From NCBI GenBank assembly GCA_002338615.1, contig DDIS01000132.1:43932-82716 (forward strand): a DNA stretch of 38,785 bases, in the 5' to 3' direction. This DNA is from Proteobacteria bacterium UBA1844. Lineage in GTDB: Bacteria; Pseudomonadota; Gammaproteobacteria; Steroidobacterales; Woeseiaceae. A model generated the notes under the pieces. The model ran no database searches and was not told where the DNA came from. It saw only the letters and a program-made list of their open reading frames with translations. The position numbers were made by a program, and so were the translations under genes. Numbering within the stretch: position 1 is the stretch's first letter; every line of letters starts with the position of its first letter. This document shows, in pieces, positions 15,836 through 24,041 of the stretch.

Positions 15836-18043
15836 CTACTTCGCGCCTTGCGGCGCTGGCGGTTGCGCAAGCCGAAAATCGATGCGCCGGGTTTCCATGT
15901 CGACCTGCTGTACAAGGACTTCCATTTCCTCGCCCAGGCGATAGCGCTGCCCCGTGCGCTCACCGACCAGTTGTTGCTTGTTTCTATCGTATTGGTAGTA
16001 GTCATTTGGCAAATTAGTGACGTGTACCAGGCCATCGATCATCAATTCCGAAATTTGCACGAACAAGCCGAAATTTGTCACACCCGTGACGACCCCGCTG
16101 TACACATCCCCAACCCTTTGTTGCATGTACTGGCATTTGAGCCAGGCTTCAACATCGCGGGTCGCCTCCTCGGCGCGGCGTTCGTAAGCCGAGGTGATTA
16201 CACCCAACCTGACCATCGTCTGGCGATCGTAATTGTATTTGCCGGCCTTGCCGCCGCGCACGATGTGGCCGATGGCGCGATGCACCAGGAGGTCCGGATA
16301 GCGACGTATTGGCGATGTAAAATGTGCGTACGCCTCGAGCGCAAGCCCGAAGTGGCCAATGTTGTCAGGTGTGTACTCTGCATGCTTTAAGCTTCGCAGC
16401 ATTTGCATGGAGATTGTCGAACTATCCGGCCGGTCTTTCACATCGAGCAAAAGCTTCGCGAACTGCTTTGCCTGCACATGTTCCGAGTGCGGCACTTTGA
16501 GTCCGAGTGTCAGTAAATAAAGTCGCAATTCATCAAAGCGTTCCGGGTCCGGTTTCGCATGTACCCTGTAGAGTCCTGGAATGCGATGTTTCCTGAGGAA
16601 TCCTGCCGCCGCAACGTTGGCAGTAATCATGCACTCTTCAATCAGTCGATGTGCGTCGTTTCGCGGGGCCGTATGGATATTCTTGATAACGCCTTCTTCG
16701 TCCAGTTCGAACTTGATTTGTGGCAAATCGAGTTCAATGGCGCCGCGGCGCCGGCGTGCCTTTGAAAACCCCTGGTAAAGATCGTGCAGATGACGGATCG
16801 TCGTGTGCAGAAACTCCGGTATGGATTTCGTGTCGCCCAACAGGAAAGCATTGACTTCGCCGTAGGTGAGGCGTGCTTTTGAGCGCATCACACCTTCCGC
16901 GAAATTTGAGCTGACCACGTTTCCGGAGGCATCGATCTGCATATCGCAGACCATGCACAATCGATCAACTTTCGGATTCAGCGAACAGAGCCCGTTCGAT
17001 AGAACTTCCGGTAGCATGGGTACTACCCGGTCCGGAAAATACACCGATGTACCGCGCCTCTCGGCTTCCTTATCCAGCGGCGTATTGATTTCAACGTAGT
17101 GCGCAACATCAGCAATGGCAACGAGCAGTCGCCAGCCTTTCCCCGACGGCTCGCAATACACTGCATCGTCAAAGTCGCGCGCATCCGCACCATCGATGGT
17201 AACGAGATCGAGAGACCGCAAATCCATCCGGCCTTTCTTGGCGGCCGACGGCACGGCGTTGCCGAAATTATCAGCCTGCAGGAGTACTGCCTTCGGCCAC
17301 TCGGTTGGAATGGCGTGCGAATGGAGCGCGATCTCCGTTGCGATGCCGCTTTGATCGGGAGCGCCGATAATCTTCAGGATCCTCCCCGTCGCCTGCGAAT
17401 CCTTGCTCGGAAAATCCAGGATTTCGACGACGACGATCTGGCCTGCCTTGGCACCGGCAGAGTCACCCTTGCCGATCAAAATGCGATGCGAGTTTTTCGG
17501 GTTGTCCGGTATTACGACACCGATACCACGTTCGCGGATGAACTTGCCGGCCACTTCGCGCGTGCCTCGCTCGAGGATTTCAACCACGTCACCCTCGGGT
17601 TTGCCGCGACGATCGGTGCCGACTATTTTGACGGCCACCCGATCGCCATCAAACAATGGGCGCATCTCGCGGGCGGAAAGGTAGATGTCGTCACTATCGT
17701 CGTCGGTAATGACGAAGCCGAAACCGTCCTTGTGGCCACTCACCCGTCCCGTGATAAGCGCCAGTTTCTGCGTCAGGCAGTATTCGTTGCGGCGGTTCTG
17801 AATGATCTGGCCAGCGCGCACCATGGCATCCAGGCGGTCCACCAGGAGGCCGCGCATACGCTGCCCTTTGAGGCTGAATTTCGCGAGAACCGCCTCCAGC
17901 TTTTGTGGGCTGCCAGCGTCATCGAGGTATTCGAGAATGGCGTTGCGGCTCGGTATAGGGTGCTGATAAGCCTTGGCCTGCCTGCCGTTCGCACCTGAGG
18001 CTTTTTTCGGCTGCTTTTTCGATTGGTTTTTTTTCTTTGGCAA
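15836..18043 (-). CDS. rnr: Ribonuclease R
   Basis: Processive 3'-5' exoribonuclease that degrades structured RNA and acts in trans-translation and rRNA quality control. The 735 residues show a basic Lys-rich N-terminus, a winged-helix segment (about 35-85), cold-shock domains with GFGFVITDDDSDDIYLS, the RNB catalytic domain with DGADARDFDDAVYC (about 275-288) holding the metal-binding aspartates, and a C-terminal S1 domain (about 635-715). The start is a TTG at 18043 with GGAG ten nt upstream. rlmB lies directly downstream in the same frame. Confidence 0.97.
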   Translation of the reverse strand: MPKKKNQSKKQPKKASGANGRQAKAYQHPIPSRNAILEYLDDAGSPQKLEAVLAKFSLKGQRMRGLLVDRLDAMVRAGQIIQNRRNEYCLTQKLALITGRVSGHKDGFGFVITDDDSDDIYLSAREMRPLFDGDRVAVKIVGTDRRGKPEGDVVEILERGTREVAGKFIRERGIGVVIPDNPKNSHRILIGKGDSAGAKAGQIVVVEILDFPSKDSQATGRILKIIGAPDQSGIATEIALHSHAIPTEWPKAVLLQADNFGNAVPSAAKKGRMDLRSLDLVTIDGADARDFDDAVYCEPSGKGWRLLVAIADVAHYVEINTPLDKEAERRGTSVYFPDRVVPMLPEVLSNGLCSLNPKVDRLCMVCDMQIDASGNVVSSNFAEGVMRSKARLTYGEVNAFLLGDTKSIPEFLHTTIRHLHDLYQGFSKARRRRGAIELDLPQIKFELDEEGVIKNIHTAPRNDAHRLIEECMITANVAAAGFLRKHRIPGLYRVHAKPDPERFDELRLYLLTLGLKVPHSEHVQAKQFAKLLLDVKDRPDSSTISMQMLRSLKHAEYTPDNIGHFGLALEAYAHFTSPIRRYPDLLVHRAIGHIVRGGKAGKYNYDRQTMVRLGVITSAYERRAEEATRDVEAWLKCQYMQQRVGDVYSGVVTGVTNFGLFVQISELMIDGLVHVTNLPNDYYQYDRNKQQLVGERTGQRYRLGEEMEVLVQQVDMETRRIDFRLAQPPAPQGAK

Positions 18044-18084
18044 GTGCTTTTGCTCCGGTCGATTAAAAGGGCCACCTGTAGCCG

Positions 18085-18112
18085 TTGACAGGCAACGTCC
18101 ACGTTATATACA
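18085..18112 (+). promoter_or_regulatory. Strong predicted sigma70 promoter of the tRNA-Leu locus
   Basis: TTGACA (18085-18090), a 16-nt spacer and TATACA (18107-18112) form the best promoter match seen in the window. Predicted initiation is near 18119, about 38 nt before the decayed tRNA-Leu copy and about 227 nt before the intact gene. It is divergent from rnr, whose start is at 18043. Confidence 0.7.
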
Positions 18113-18156
18113 GTGCGCCCCCTTGTTAAAGGCGTGATTGTACGCGCTTGCTGAAG

Positions 18157-18213
18157 GCCCAGGTGGCGGAATTGGTAGACGCGCCAGTTTCACATGGTAG
18201 TGATGCTACGTAA
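18157..18213 (+). pseudogene. Decayed tRNA-Leu copy (5' part)
   Basis: The first 31 nt (18157-18187) are identical to the 5' end of the intact tRNA-Leu at 18346, covering the acceptor 5' strand, D-arm and anticodon-stem 5' strand. After one mismatch TTCA also matches, reaching the anticodon loop. Similarity then breaks and returns only as CTACGTAA (18206-18213), four nt out of register. No pairing 3' acceptor strand, T-arm or CCA is present, so it cannot fold as a tRNA. Confidence 0.75.
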
Positions 18214-18345
18214 CTCGTGATGAAAATCTACCAGAGAATCACGCGGTTACAATGGCGGGTCGACCACGGGCAATGCGACTGGTATGGATTTTGTCGTATC
18301 TGCGGTTTGAAAGTAAGATTGAAAAACCTGATTGGATAGTGAAAT

Positions 18346-18432
18346 GCCCAGGTGGCGGAATTGGTAGACGCGCCAGCTTCAGGTGCTGGTCTACGTAAGT
18401 AGGTGGAGGTTCAAGTCCTCTCCTGGGCACCA
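18346..18432 (+). tRNA. tRNA-Leu, anticodon CAG
   Basis: An 87-nt class II tRNA including an encoded CCA. The acceptor GCCCAGG pairs with CCTGGGC. The D-arm has the GGTAGAC type loop. The anticodon stem CCAGC/GCTGG holds the loop TTCAGGT, which places CAG at 34-36 and decodes CUG. The long variable arm CTACGTAAGTAG and the T-loop GTTCAAGTCC are normal for leucine tRNAs. A tRNA-Leu next to rnr is a conserved arrangement in pseudomonads. Confidence 0.97.
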
Positions 18433-18539
18433 TTCTCTTAATCAGGCTTCGCCAAGCAAGCAAGACACATGGATCTTCTTTAGGCCTCAGACCATTGCGA
18501 CAGGATGACTAAACGATAGACACCAGTCGTGACAAAATC

Positions 18540-19757
18540 TTAACTTCGAATACCGATGTGCGGCAATCCGATATCGGCGATAGTACGTGCGCCCATTTGG
18601 CTCATTACCAATGATAATTCGGCGTTCAGCATCGCCAGGACTTTTTCGACGCCCGGCTGGCCGAAACCCGCCAACCCCCAAATGTACGCACGGCCAATGC
18701 AGACCGCATCTGCGCCCATAGCCAGTGCTTTAAAAATGTCTGTCCCGCGACGAAAACCGCTGTCAATGATCACGGGCACTCGGCCATTCACTGCCTCGAC
18801 GACTTCCGGCAGGCATTCAATAGCGCCCCGGCCGCTGGCCTCGGCGCGACCTCCATGGTTGGAAACGTAGACAGCATCCGCACCGGCCTCGACGGCGCTC
18901 GCCGCGTCCGCGTTCGTTACGATCCCCTTGACGACGATTTTCATCGACGTCACCCCACGGATCCGGTCGAGGAAACCCCACGTCATACCGGGCGTGAGGA
19001 ACTCGGCGAAATCGAATCTCGAACCCTCATACATCGGGTAATTTCGCCGGAAGTCATCGATACTGCGCGTTCCATGGCACGCTGAGCAGTCGCGACCGTC
19101 AGCGCGCGTGTACTTGCCGAGCAACACTCGATTGCTACTCGAATTGACGTCCACTGTAAGCACGACGACACGCGCACCGGCCCGTTCGGCACGTTCCAGC
19201 ATCATTTCCGTCGTAGGCCAGTGGTTCGTCGGGTAAAGCTGAAACCAGACAGGTTGCCCTCGCGCCGCGATGACATCTTCGATCGAGCTGGATGCCATGT
19301 TCGACAGCATCTGCAGGTGCTCCTGCGTTTTTGCAGCACGCGCGGTTGCGAGTTCCGCGTCCGCGTGAAAAGCGCGCTGAGCTCCTATTGGAGCAAGTGC
19401 AATCGGCGATTTGAGTTGCTCTCCGAGTAAAGCAGTCTCGAGGCTGATGTCGCTGGTATCGACCATGCGCATCGGCCGCAGGTAAATATCCTCGAAGGCA
19501 CGCCGGTTCGCGGACAGAGTTTCGTTGCCGTCAGTGCCGGTTGTAAGATAGCCATAATGCGCGGGCGGCAGCCTGTGCTTTGCCACGTTGTGGAAGTCGA
19601 AAACATCCAGTGCATCTGCGGGAGACTCGATCAAATAGTCCGGCAAATCAATTGAATCCAGCGACTCCTCTGCCAACAGGCGCCCCGCAGCAGTCCACCC
19701 AAGCAGAGGGCTCGCAGTGAGAAACTTAAGAAACTGTCGACGCGGCGATGCTTCCAT
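18540..19757 (-). CDS. Exported FMN-dependent alpha-hydroxyacid dehydrogenase with an embedded CxxCH heme c motif
   Basis: Member of the lactate/glycolate/mandelate (FMN-dependent alpha-hydroxyacid) dehydrogenase family, 405 residues. The N-terminus SPRRQFLKFLTASPLLGW looks like a Tat signal. TIM-barrel landmarks follow: SPIALAPIGA, WFQLYPT, VLTVDVN, KIVVKGI, VSNHGGR (catalytic histidine 301) and GADAVCIGRAY. Cys224-Ser-Ala-Cys227-His228 lies in the loop after the TVD strand, where mandelate dehydrogenase has its membrane loop. CxxCH binds covalent heme c in the periplasm, so it may be a flavocytochrome. The Gln expected after GGR is replaced by Ala. I chose the ATG at 19757, with AGGAG 8 nt upstream. 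The substrate is unknown. Confidence 0.88.
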   Translation of the reverse strand: MEASPRRQFLKFLTASPLLGWTAAGRLLAEESLDSIDLPDYLIESPADALDVFDFHNVAKHRLPPAHYGYLTTGTDGNETLSANRRAFEDIYLRPMRMVDTSDISLETALLGEQLKSPIALAPIGAQRAFHADAELATARAAKTQEHLQMLSNMASSSIEDVIAARGQPVWFQLYPTNHWPTTEMMLERAERAGARVVVLTVDVNSSSNRVLLGKYTRADGRDCSACHGTRSIDDFRRNYPMYEGSRFDFAEFLTPGMTWGFLDRIRGVTSMKIVVKGIVTNADAASAVEAGADAVYVSNHGGRAEASGRGAIECLPEVVEAVNGRVPVIIDSGFRRGTDIFKALAMGADAVCIGRAYIWGLAGFGQPGVEKVLAMLNAELSLVMSQMGARTIADIGLPHIGIRS

Positions 19758-19859
19758 ATTATTTTCTCCTGGCCTGCTGCCTACCGAGTTAAAAATTAGA
19801 ATACGAACGTTTCGATTAGATTGGCTGGCAAGATTCACCATGAATTTAATGTGAAAAGC

Positions 19860-21323
19860 CTATTTGTTTTCTCGCGTAAGTCGAAGAATCTTCCCTGGAG
19901 TGTTCAGCACTACGTAAATTGCTCCGTCTTCATCGACCGTTAAATCTCTCACACGCCCAAAATGGGCGAAGAGCAACTCCGAGTGAACTACCGTTTCGTC
20001 CTCGATCACAAGACGTTGAAGGGTCTTCGCCTTGAGTGACGCTACCAACAGGTTGTTGTTCCACTCAGGGAACATGCCACCCCGATAGAACTCGATCGCA
20101 CTAACGCCGATCGATGGTGTCCAGTATCGAATCGGTTGCTCAGTGCCCTCCTTGGCGGTCAGTTCAGAAAACCTGCTGCCATCATGATTGAGTCCGTAGG
20201 TAACAAGCGGCCACCCGTAGTTCGCGCCTTTTCGGATGACATTCAGTTCGTCGCCACCCATTGGGCCGTGTTCAGTCGACCACAATTCACCGGAGACGGG
20301 ATGAAATGCCAGGCCCTGTGGATTCCGGTGCCCATAACTAAATACGGACGGTGCCACGCCAGTGAGGTCGGTAAAAGGGTTGTCGGCCGGAATTGAACCA
20401 TCCGGGATTACACGATGTATTTTCCCGTTCGGCAATTGCAGGTTCTGCGCGTCATTTGGGTTTCCGATGTCGCCGGGCTTGTAGTTCGAGATTGAGAAGA
20501 AATAGTCACCGATCGAGAAATACAAATAGCCGCGCCGGTCGAAGCTGATTCTGCTCCCCATGTGCGCGATCGATGGAATATGGTACTCCGGGGGTGCTGC
20601 AAAAACTGTCTCTTGGACCGTCCATCGACCATCCTGTATTTTTCCCCGAACAACCTGGGTCATCAGTGGCGGTACATCCCCCTGTTTCGGGCCGTCGGTC
20701 GCATGTGTATAGGACAGATAGACCCACCCGTTCGTTTTGTAGTCCGGATCGACTGCTACATCCATTAACCCGGCGTTGTTGCGATGAAAGACCTGCGGAA
20801 GCCCTTGAATCGGTTCGCCTTGTATTACGCCATCTCGCATTACGAGCAGCTCGCCACTGGCTATCGTGACCAACGCGGTTTTCTTGTCGATAAATTCGAT
20901 GGCCCATGGCTTCGCCAGTCCATCCGCCAACACTTCAACACGAACGTCATAGTCCGAGGTTTCGATTACTTCCGGGATTGCCGGTGGCTCAGCACCCGAC
21001 TTTTTTTCGGCCTGCAGAATGTAGTCAACCACGGAACTTATTTCTTCCTGGCTCAATACGCCCATCCAGGCGGGCATCTCCGTCCCCTGGACACCGGTCA
21101 TCACGGTCAACCCGATTGCGCCCGGAAAATCACCGTAGTTCCAGATACCATCCAGAAAGCTGCTGCCGAGTCCTCCCTCCATATTTTGTCCGTGACAGCC
21201 TGCGCAGTGCTCTACGTAAACCCGTTCGCCGACGCTCAGGTTACTCTCGGGTGTTGCACCCATCACGGCAGTCCAACTGAGCGAGCATGCTAATGCGCAA
21301 ATGGCATTTCGACAATTAATCAT
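19860..21323 (-). CDS. Cytochrome c-PQQ-dependent sugar dehydrogenase fusion
   Basis: Exported protein of 487 residues. It has a signal peptide (MINCRNAICALACSLSW, cleavage near GAT) and a cytochrome c domain with heme motif CAGCH (residues 40-44) and likely axial Met in TEMPAWMGVLS. A six-bladed beta-propeller of the soluble aldose/glucose dehydrogenase family (GSDH) spans about 115-487. Propeller landmarks are AHMGSRISFDRRGYLY, SYGHRNPQGLAFHP, STEHGPMGGDELN and GANYGWPLVTYG. It probably oxidises an aldose with PQQ and passes electrons to its own heme. The ATG at 21323 has AGGA upstream and is preferred over a TTG at 21341. It lies in the exported oxidoreductase cluster. Confidence 0.9.
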   Translation of the reverse strand: MINCRNAICALACSLSWTAVMGATPESNLSVGERVYVEHCAGCHGQNMEGGLGSSFLDGIWNYGDFPGAIGLTVMTGVQGTEMPAWMGVLSQEEISSVVDYILQAEKKSGAEPPAIPEVIETSDYDVRVEVLADGLAKPWAIEFIDKKTALVTIASGELLVMRDGVIQGEPIQGLPQVFHRNNAGLMDVAVDPDYKTNGWVYLSYTHATDGPKQGDVPPLMTQVVRGKIQDGRWTVQETVFAAPPEYHIPSIAHMGSRISFDRRGYLYFSIGDYFFSISNYKPGDIGNPNDAQNLQLPNGKIHRVIPDGSIPADNPFTDLTGVAPSVFSYGHRNPQGLAFHPVSGELWSTEHGPMGGDELNVIRKGANYGWPLVTYGLNHDGSRFSELTAKEGTEQPIRYWTPSIGVSAIEFYRGGMFPEWNNNLLVASLKAKTLQRLVIEDETVVHSELLFAHFGRVRDLTVDEDGAIYVVLNTPGKILRLTRENK

Positions 21324-21444
21324 ATGAAATATCCTGTCCAATTCTGTTTTCTTGAGTACATGAAAATCGCCTGTTCCGTTGCGATAGGACCTGTCATTTC
21401 GAGATCAATTTCTCGTTCCGGCGAAATGGGCTTCCGGGCAGACT

Positions 21445-22758
21445 TTAGTAGCCGCGACGCACGTCAACGACAGCAATCATTTTGTCACCGGACGCATAAC
21501 GGCGCATAACCTCTCGCGTCAGTATCCACGTTCTTTGCCAGAATCCATCGGTGTCTTCGTCGACCGCTCTCATGGGCGCCATAACGTGCGTCGTGTAGAG
21601 CAAGTTCGGCGCACTCCATAGCGGATCGTCGGGCGTAAGCGGCATTCGTTCGCCCGGTACGCCGACATTGGCATACATGGCGGCAGCGCCAAGCTGCCCA
21701 CTCACGAGTGCATCGAGCAGGTCCTGCTTCGGCGCCACGTCCTCGCGCGAAATATTGACAAACACTGCTCCCCGCTTCATGCGGTTGAACATAGCTGTGT
21801 CGAACATGCCCCTGGTATCTGATGTCAGGGGGGCACACATCGCGACCACATCTGCCTTTCCGATCAGCCCGGGCAGTTCATCGGCGAGCCCGACATAGTC
21901 GACAAAGTCAGGTCCCTCGCGGCTGGAAGCACGAGTTGCAATGACCTTCATGCCGATACCGTGCGCCATCTTCGCGAATTCTGTGCCGATGCCGCCCAGG
22001 CCAACCACCAACACCGTGCGGCCCTGCATCTGCATGCCGCGTTCGCCCCATTCCGGTGGTACCAGTCTCTTGCCGGCATCCATGCGTGCCTCGAGATCGA
22101 TGCCACGCATGAGCGCGACCATCATGGCAAAAACATCCTCGGCGAGGGGGCGGCTGCGGATCTTTTGGCTGTTCGTCAGCAGGAACTTGCCCGAGGCGAC
22201 TGTAGGCGAGACGCCAATGCAGTCGTTCACGCCAGCGCCAAAGGAATGCAGCCACTTCAGATTCGTGGCTGCGCGAACGACTGTCTCGTCGCACAGCACA
22301 TTCGGCAGAACGCTGACGAAGGCGTCGGCTTCGGCTGCATAGGGCAAGGCCTCGGCCTGGCGCTCTTCAATTGTGCCTGTCTGGTAGACACCCACCAGCT
22401 TGACGTCCGGCACCGCTTTTTGCAGCCAGGCAATCCGGTCGGGCCGGTCGACATGGACCAGCATCATTTTCGGTTTGTTCCACCCGGGCACCAGCTCCTT
22501 CACCGTCTGTTTGCTCTCGGTGAAGCCCGCGTCCCGGATTAAGGCATCGACCTCGGCCTGGTTCATGTCCGGAATAGGGGGTAACGATGGCCCGGCGTCG
22601 TGCTGGGCCAGCGCCGGCGTTATCGCCAGTGCTCCCAGCGCCAGGAGCGACGCGGCTGCCAGCAGAATCCGAGTGCGAGAACGAGATTTATATGGAACAC
22701 AGTCAGCCACGGACACTTTCTCCACCGGTAAAGTCGCAGACAGGAATATTTTTCGCAT
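21445..22758 (-). CDS. Exported D-2-hydroxyacid dehydrogenase-like protein, copy B
   Basis: A 437-residue member of the D-isomer 2-hydroxyacid dehydrogenase family. A long n-region and a hydrophobic stretch (RILLAAASLLALGALAITPA) end in a probable signal-peptidase site after ALA at residue 51. The Rossmann motif VVGLGGIGTEFAKMAHG lies near residue 250. ATRAS after strand 2 lacks the usual acidic residue, hinting at NADP preference. Family Arg, Glu and His appear in VNISRED, VPGER and LYTTHV. The ATG at 22758 overlaps the TGA of copy A by one base (TGATG). Export of an NAD(P)-type enzyme is odd because the periplasm lacks free NAD(P). Confidence 0.85.
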   Translation of the reverse strand: MRKIFLSATLPVEKVSVADCVPYKSRSRTRILLAAASLLALGALAITPALAQHDAGPSLPPIPDMNQAEVDALIRDAGFTESKQTVKELVPGWNKPKMMLVHVDRPDRIAWLQKAVPDVKLVGVYQTGTIEERQAEALPYAAEADAFVSVLPNVLCDETVVRAATNLKWLHSFGAGVNDCIGVSPTVASGKFLLTNSQKIRSRPLAEDVFAMMVALMRGIDLEARMDAGKRLVPPEWGERGMQMQGRTVLVVGLGGIGTEFAKMAHGIGMKVIATRASSREGPDFVDYVGLADELPGLIGKADVVAMCAPLTSDTRGMFDTAMFNRMKRGAVFVNISREDVAPKQDLLDALVSGQLGAAAMYANVGVPGERMPLTPDDPLWSAPNLLYTTHVMAPMRAVDEDTDGFWQRTWILTREVMRRYASGDKMIAVVDVRRGY

Positions 22759-24041
22759 CAATAGCCGCGCTCCACATCAACGACCGACAGCATCTTTTCG
22801 CCCGCGACATAGCGGCGAACCTGCTCGCGGGCTATTTCCCAACTGAGCTCGGAATCGGACATGAAGCCTTCGGCCGGCCTTGCCGGCGCCGCGCTGTGCG
22901 TGATGTAGAGCATGTTGGGCGCGCTCCACTGCGGGTCGTCCGGGGCAAGCGGCGGGCGCTCACCCGGCATGCCGGAATTGGCATTCATGCCGGCGGCCCC
23001 GACTTGTCCGCTCTCAAGTGCTTCGATCAGGTCCTGCTTCACCACGACGTCCTCACGGCTGACGCTGACGAAGAGTGCACCCTTCTTCATGCGGTGGAAC
23101 ATCGCGGCGTTGAACATGCCTTCGGTCTCCGGCGTCAACGGCGCCGTCATCGCGACTACGTCGGCCCTTCCGATCAGCTCGGAAAGTTCATCGGACAAAC
23201 CGACATAATCGACGTAGTCTGGTCCGTTGCGGCTGGAATTACGGGTGGCGATCACTTTCATGCCAATTCCGTGCGCCATCTTGGCAAGTTCGGTACCGAT
23301 GCCGCCCAAGCCGACGACCAAAAGCGTGCGCCCTTCCAGCAATATGCCTCGATGGCCGACGTCCGGAAGCATCAGCTTGCCGTCGTTCATCCAGTCGCGC
23401 CCGTGGGTGATGTTCATCCGTGCCTGCAGATCAACACCCCGCGCCAGCGATACCATCATTGCGAAGATGTTTTCCGCAACCCAGCGACCGCGCAACTTTT
23501 GACTGTTGGTGAACAAGAATTCGCCGGACGCGATTTCCGGCGAAACAGCGATGCAGTCAGCAACGCCAGCACCATAAGAATGCAGCCACTTGAGTTTCTT
23601 CGCAGCGCGAATGACCTTCGCGTTACACAATACGTTCGGAAATACATTGATGAATGCATCTGCATCGGGAGCATATGGAAGCGCCTCGGCTTCGCGCTGG
23701 GCGACAGTGCCCTTCTGATAAAGTCCGATCAACTCGACGCCGGGTGCGGCTTTCTGTAGCCACGCGATCCGATCAGGTCGGTCGATAAAGACCAACATCA
23801 TCTTGGGCATGGCCCAACCCGGTACCAGCTCCTGCACCGTCTGCTTGCTTTCAGGCAGGCCGAGACGCTTGACCAGCGCATTCACTTCAGCCTTGCTGAG
23901 ATCAGGAAGCGGTTCCAGCGTTGCAGTGGATTCTTCGGCCTGCGGTTCGGCTTGTCTGTTCCCCAGCGACACGATCATAAGCCCACCTGCGATCATCAAC
24001 GCCGCTGTCGCAAACCAAGCAAATATTTTCGTTGTATTCAC
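22758..24041 (-). CDS. Exported or membrane-anchored D-2-hydroxyacid dehydrogenase-like protein, copy A
   Basis: A 427-residue paralogue of copy B, alike along its whole length: SKQTVQELVPGW, MMLVFIDRPDRIAWLQKA, VVGLGGIGTELAKMAHGIGM and the identical ending GY. The N-terminus FAWFATAALMIAGGLMIVSL is a signal or anchor helix without a clear cleavage site. Catalytic Arg, Glu and His candidates lie in VSVSRED, MPGER and LYITHS. It has an insert relative to copy B around NITHGRDWMNDGK. The start is a GTG at 24041 with GGGGG 7 nt upstream. It is the first gene of the four-gene minus cluster. The electron acceptor is unknown. Confidence 0.85.
   Translation of the reverse strand: MNTTKIFAWFATAALMIAGGLMIVSLGNRQAEPQAEESTATLEPLPDLSKAEVNALVKRLGLPESKQTVQELVPGWAMPKMMLVFIDRPDRIAWLQKAAPGVELIGLYQKGTVAQREAEALPYAPDADAFINVFPNVLCNAKVIRAAKKLKWLHSYGAGVADCIAVSPEIASGEFLFTNSQKLRGRWVAENIFAMMVSLARGVDLQARMNITHGRDWMNDGKLMLPDVGHRGILLEGRTLLVVGLGGIGTELAKMAHGIGMKVIATRNSSRNGPDYVDYVGLSDELSELIGRADVVAMTAPLTPETEGMFNAAMFHRMKKGALFVSVSREDVVVKQDLIEALESGQVGAAGMNANSGMPGERPPLAPDDPQWSAPNMLYITHSAAPARPAEGFMSDSELSWEIAREQVRRYVAGEKMLSVVDVERGY

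Noticed and set aside
17099..17998. 299-residue plus-strand frame inside rnr
   Set aside because: Antisense to a clear RNase R with all motifs; no recognisable domain.
18157..18247. Second functional tRNA-Leu
   Set aside because: No 3' acceptor strand, T-arm or CCA, and the anticodon stem does not pair.
21395..21428. Terminator between hydroxyacid dehydrogenase copy B and the PQQ dehydrogenase gene
   Set aside because: Nested short inverted repeats (CGAGA/TCTCG, CATTTCG/CGAAATG) exist, but with short stems and no T-run; too weak to call.
22587..23759. 390-residue plus-strand open frame antisense to the hydroxyacid dehydrogenase pair
   Set aside because: It lies opposite two well-supported genes, is His/Arg-rich with no family motif, and has no ribosome site. 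It is a codon-bias shadow.
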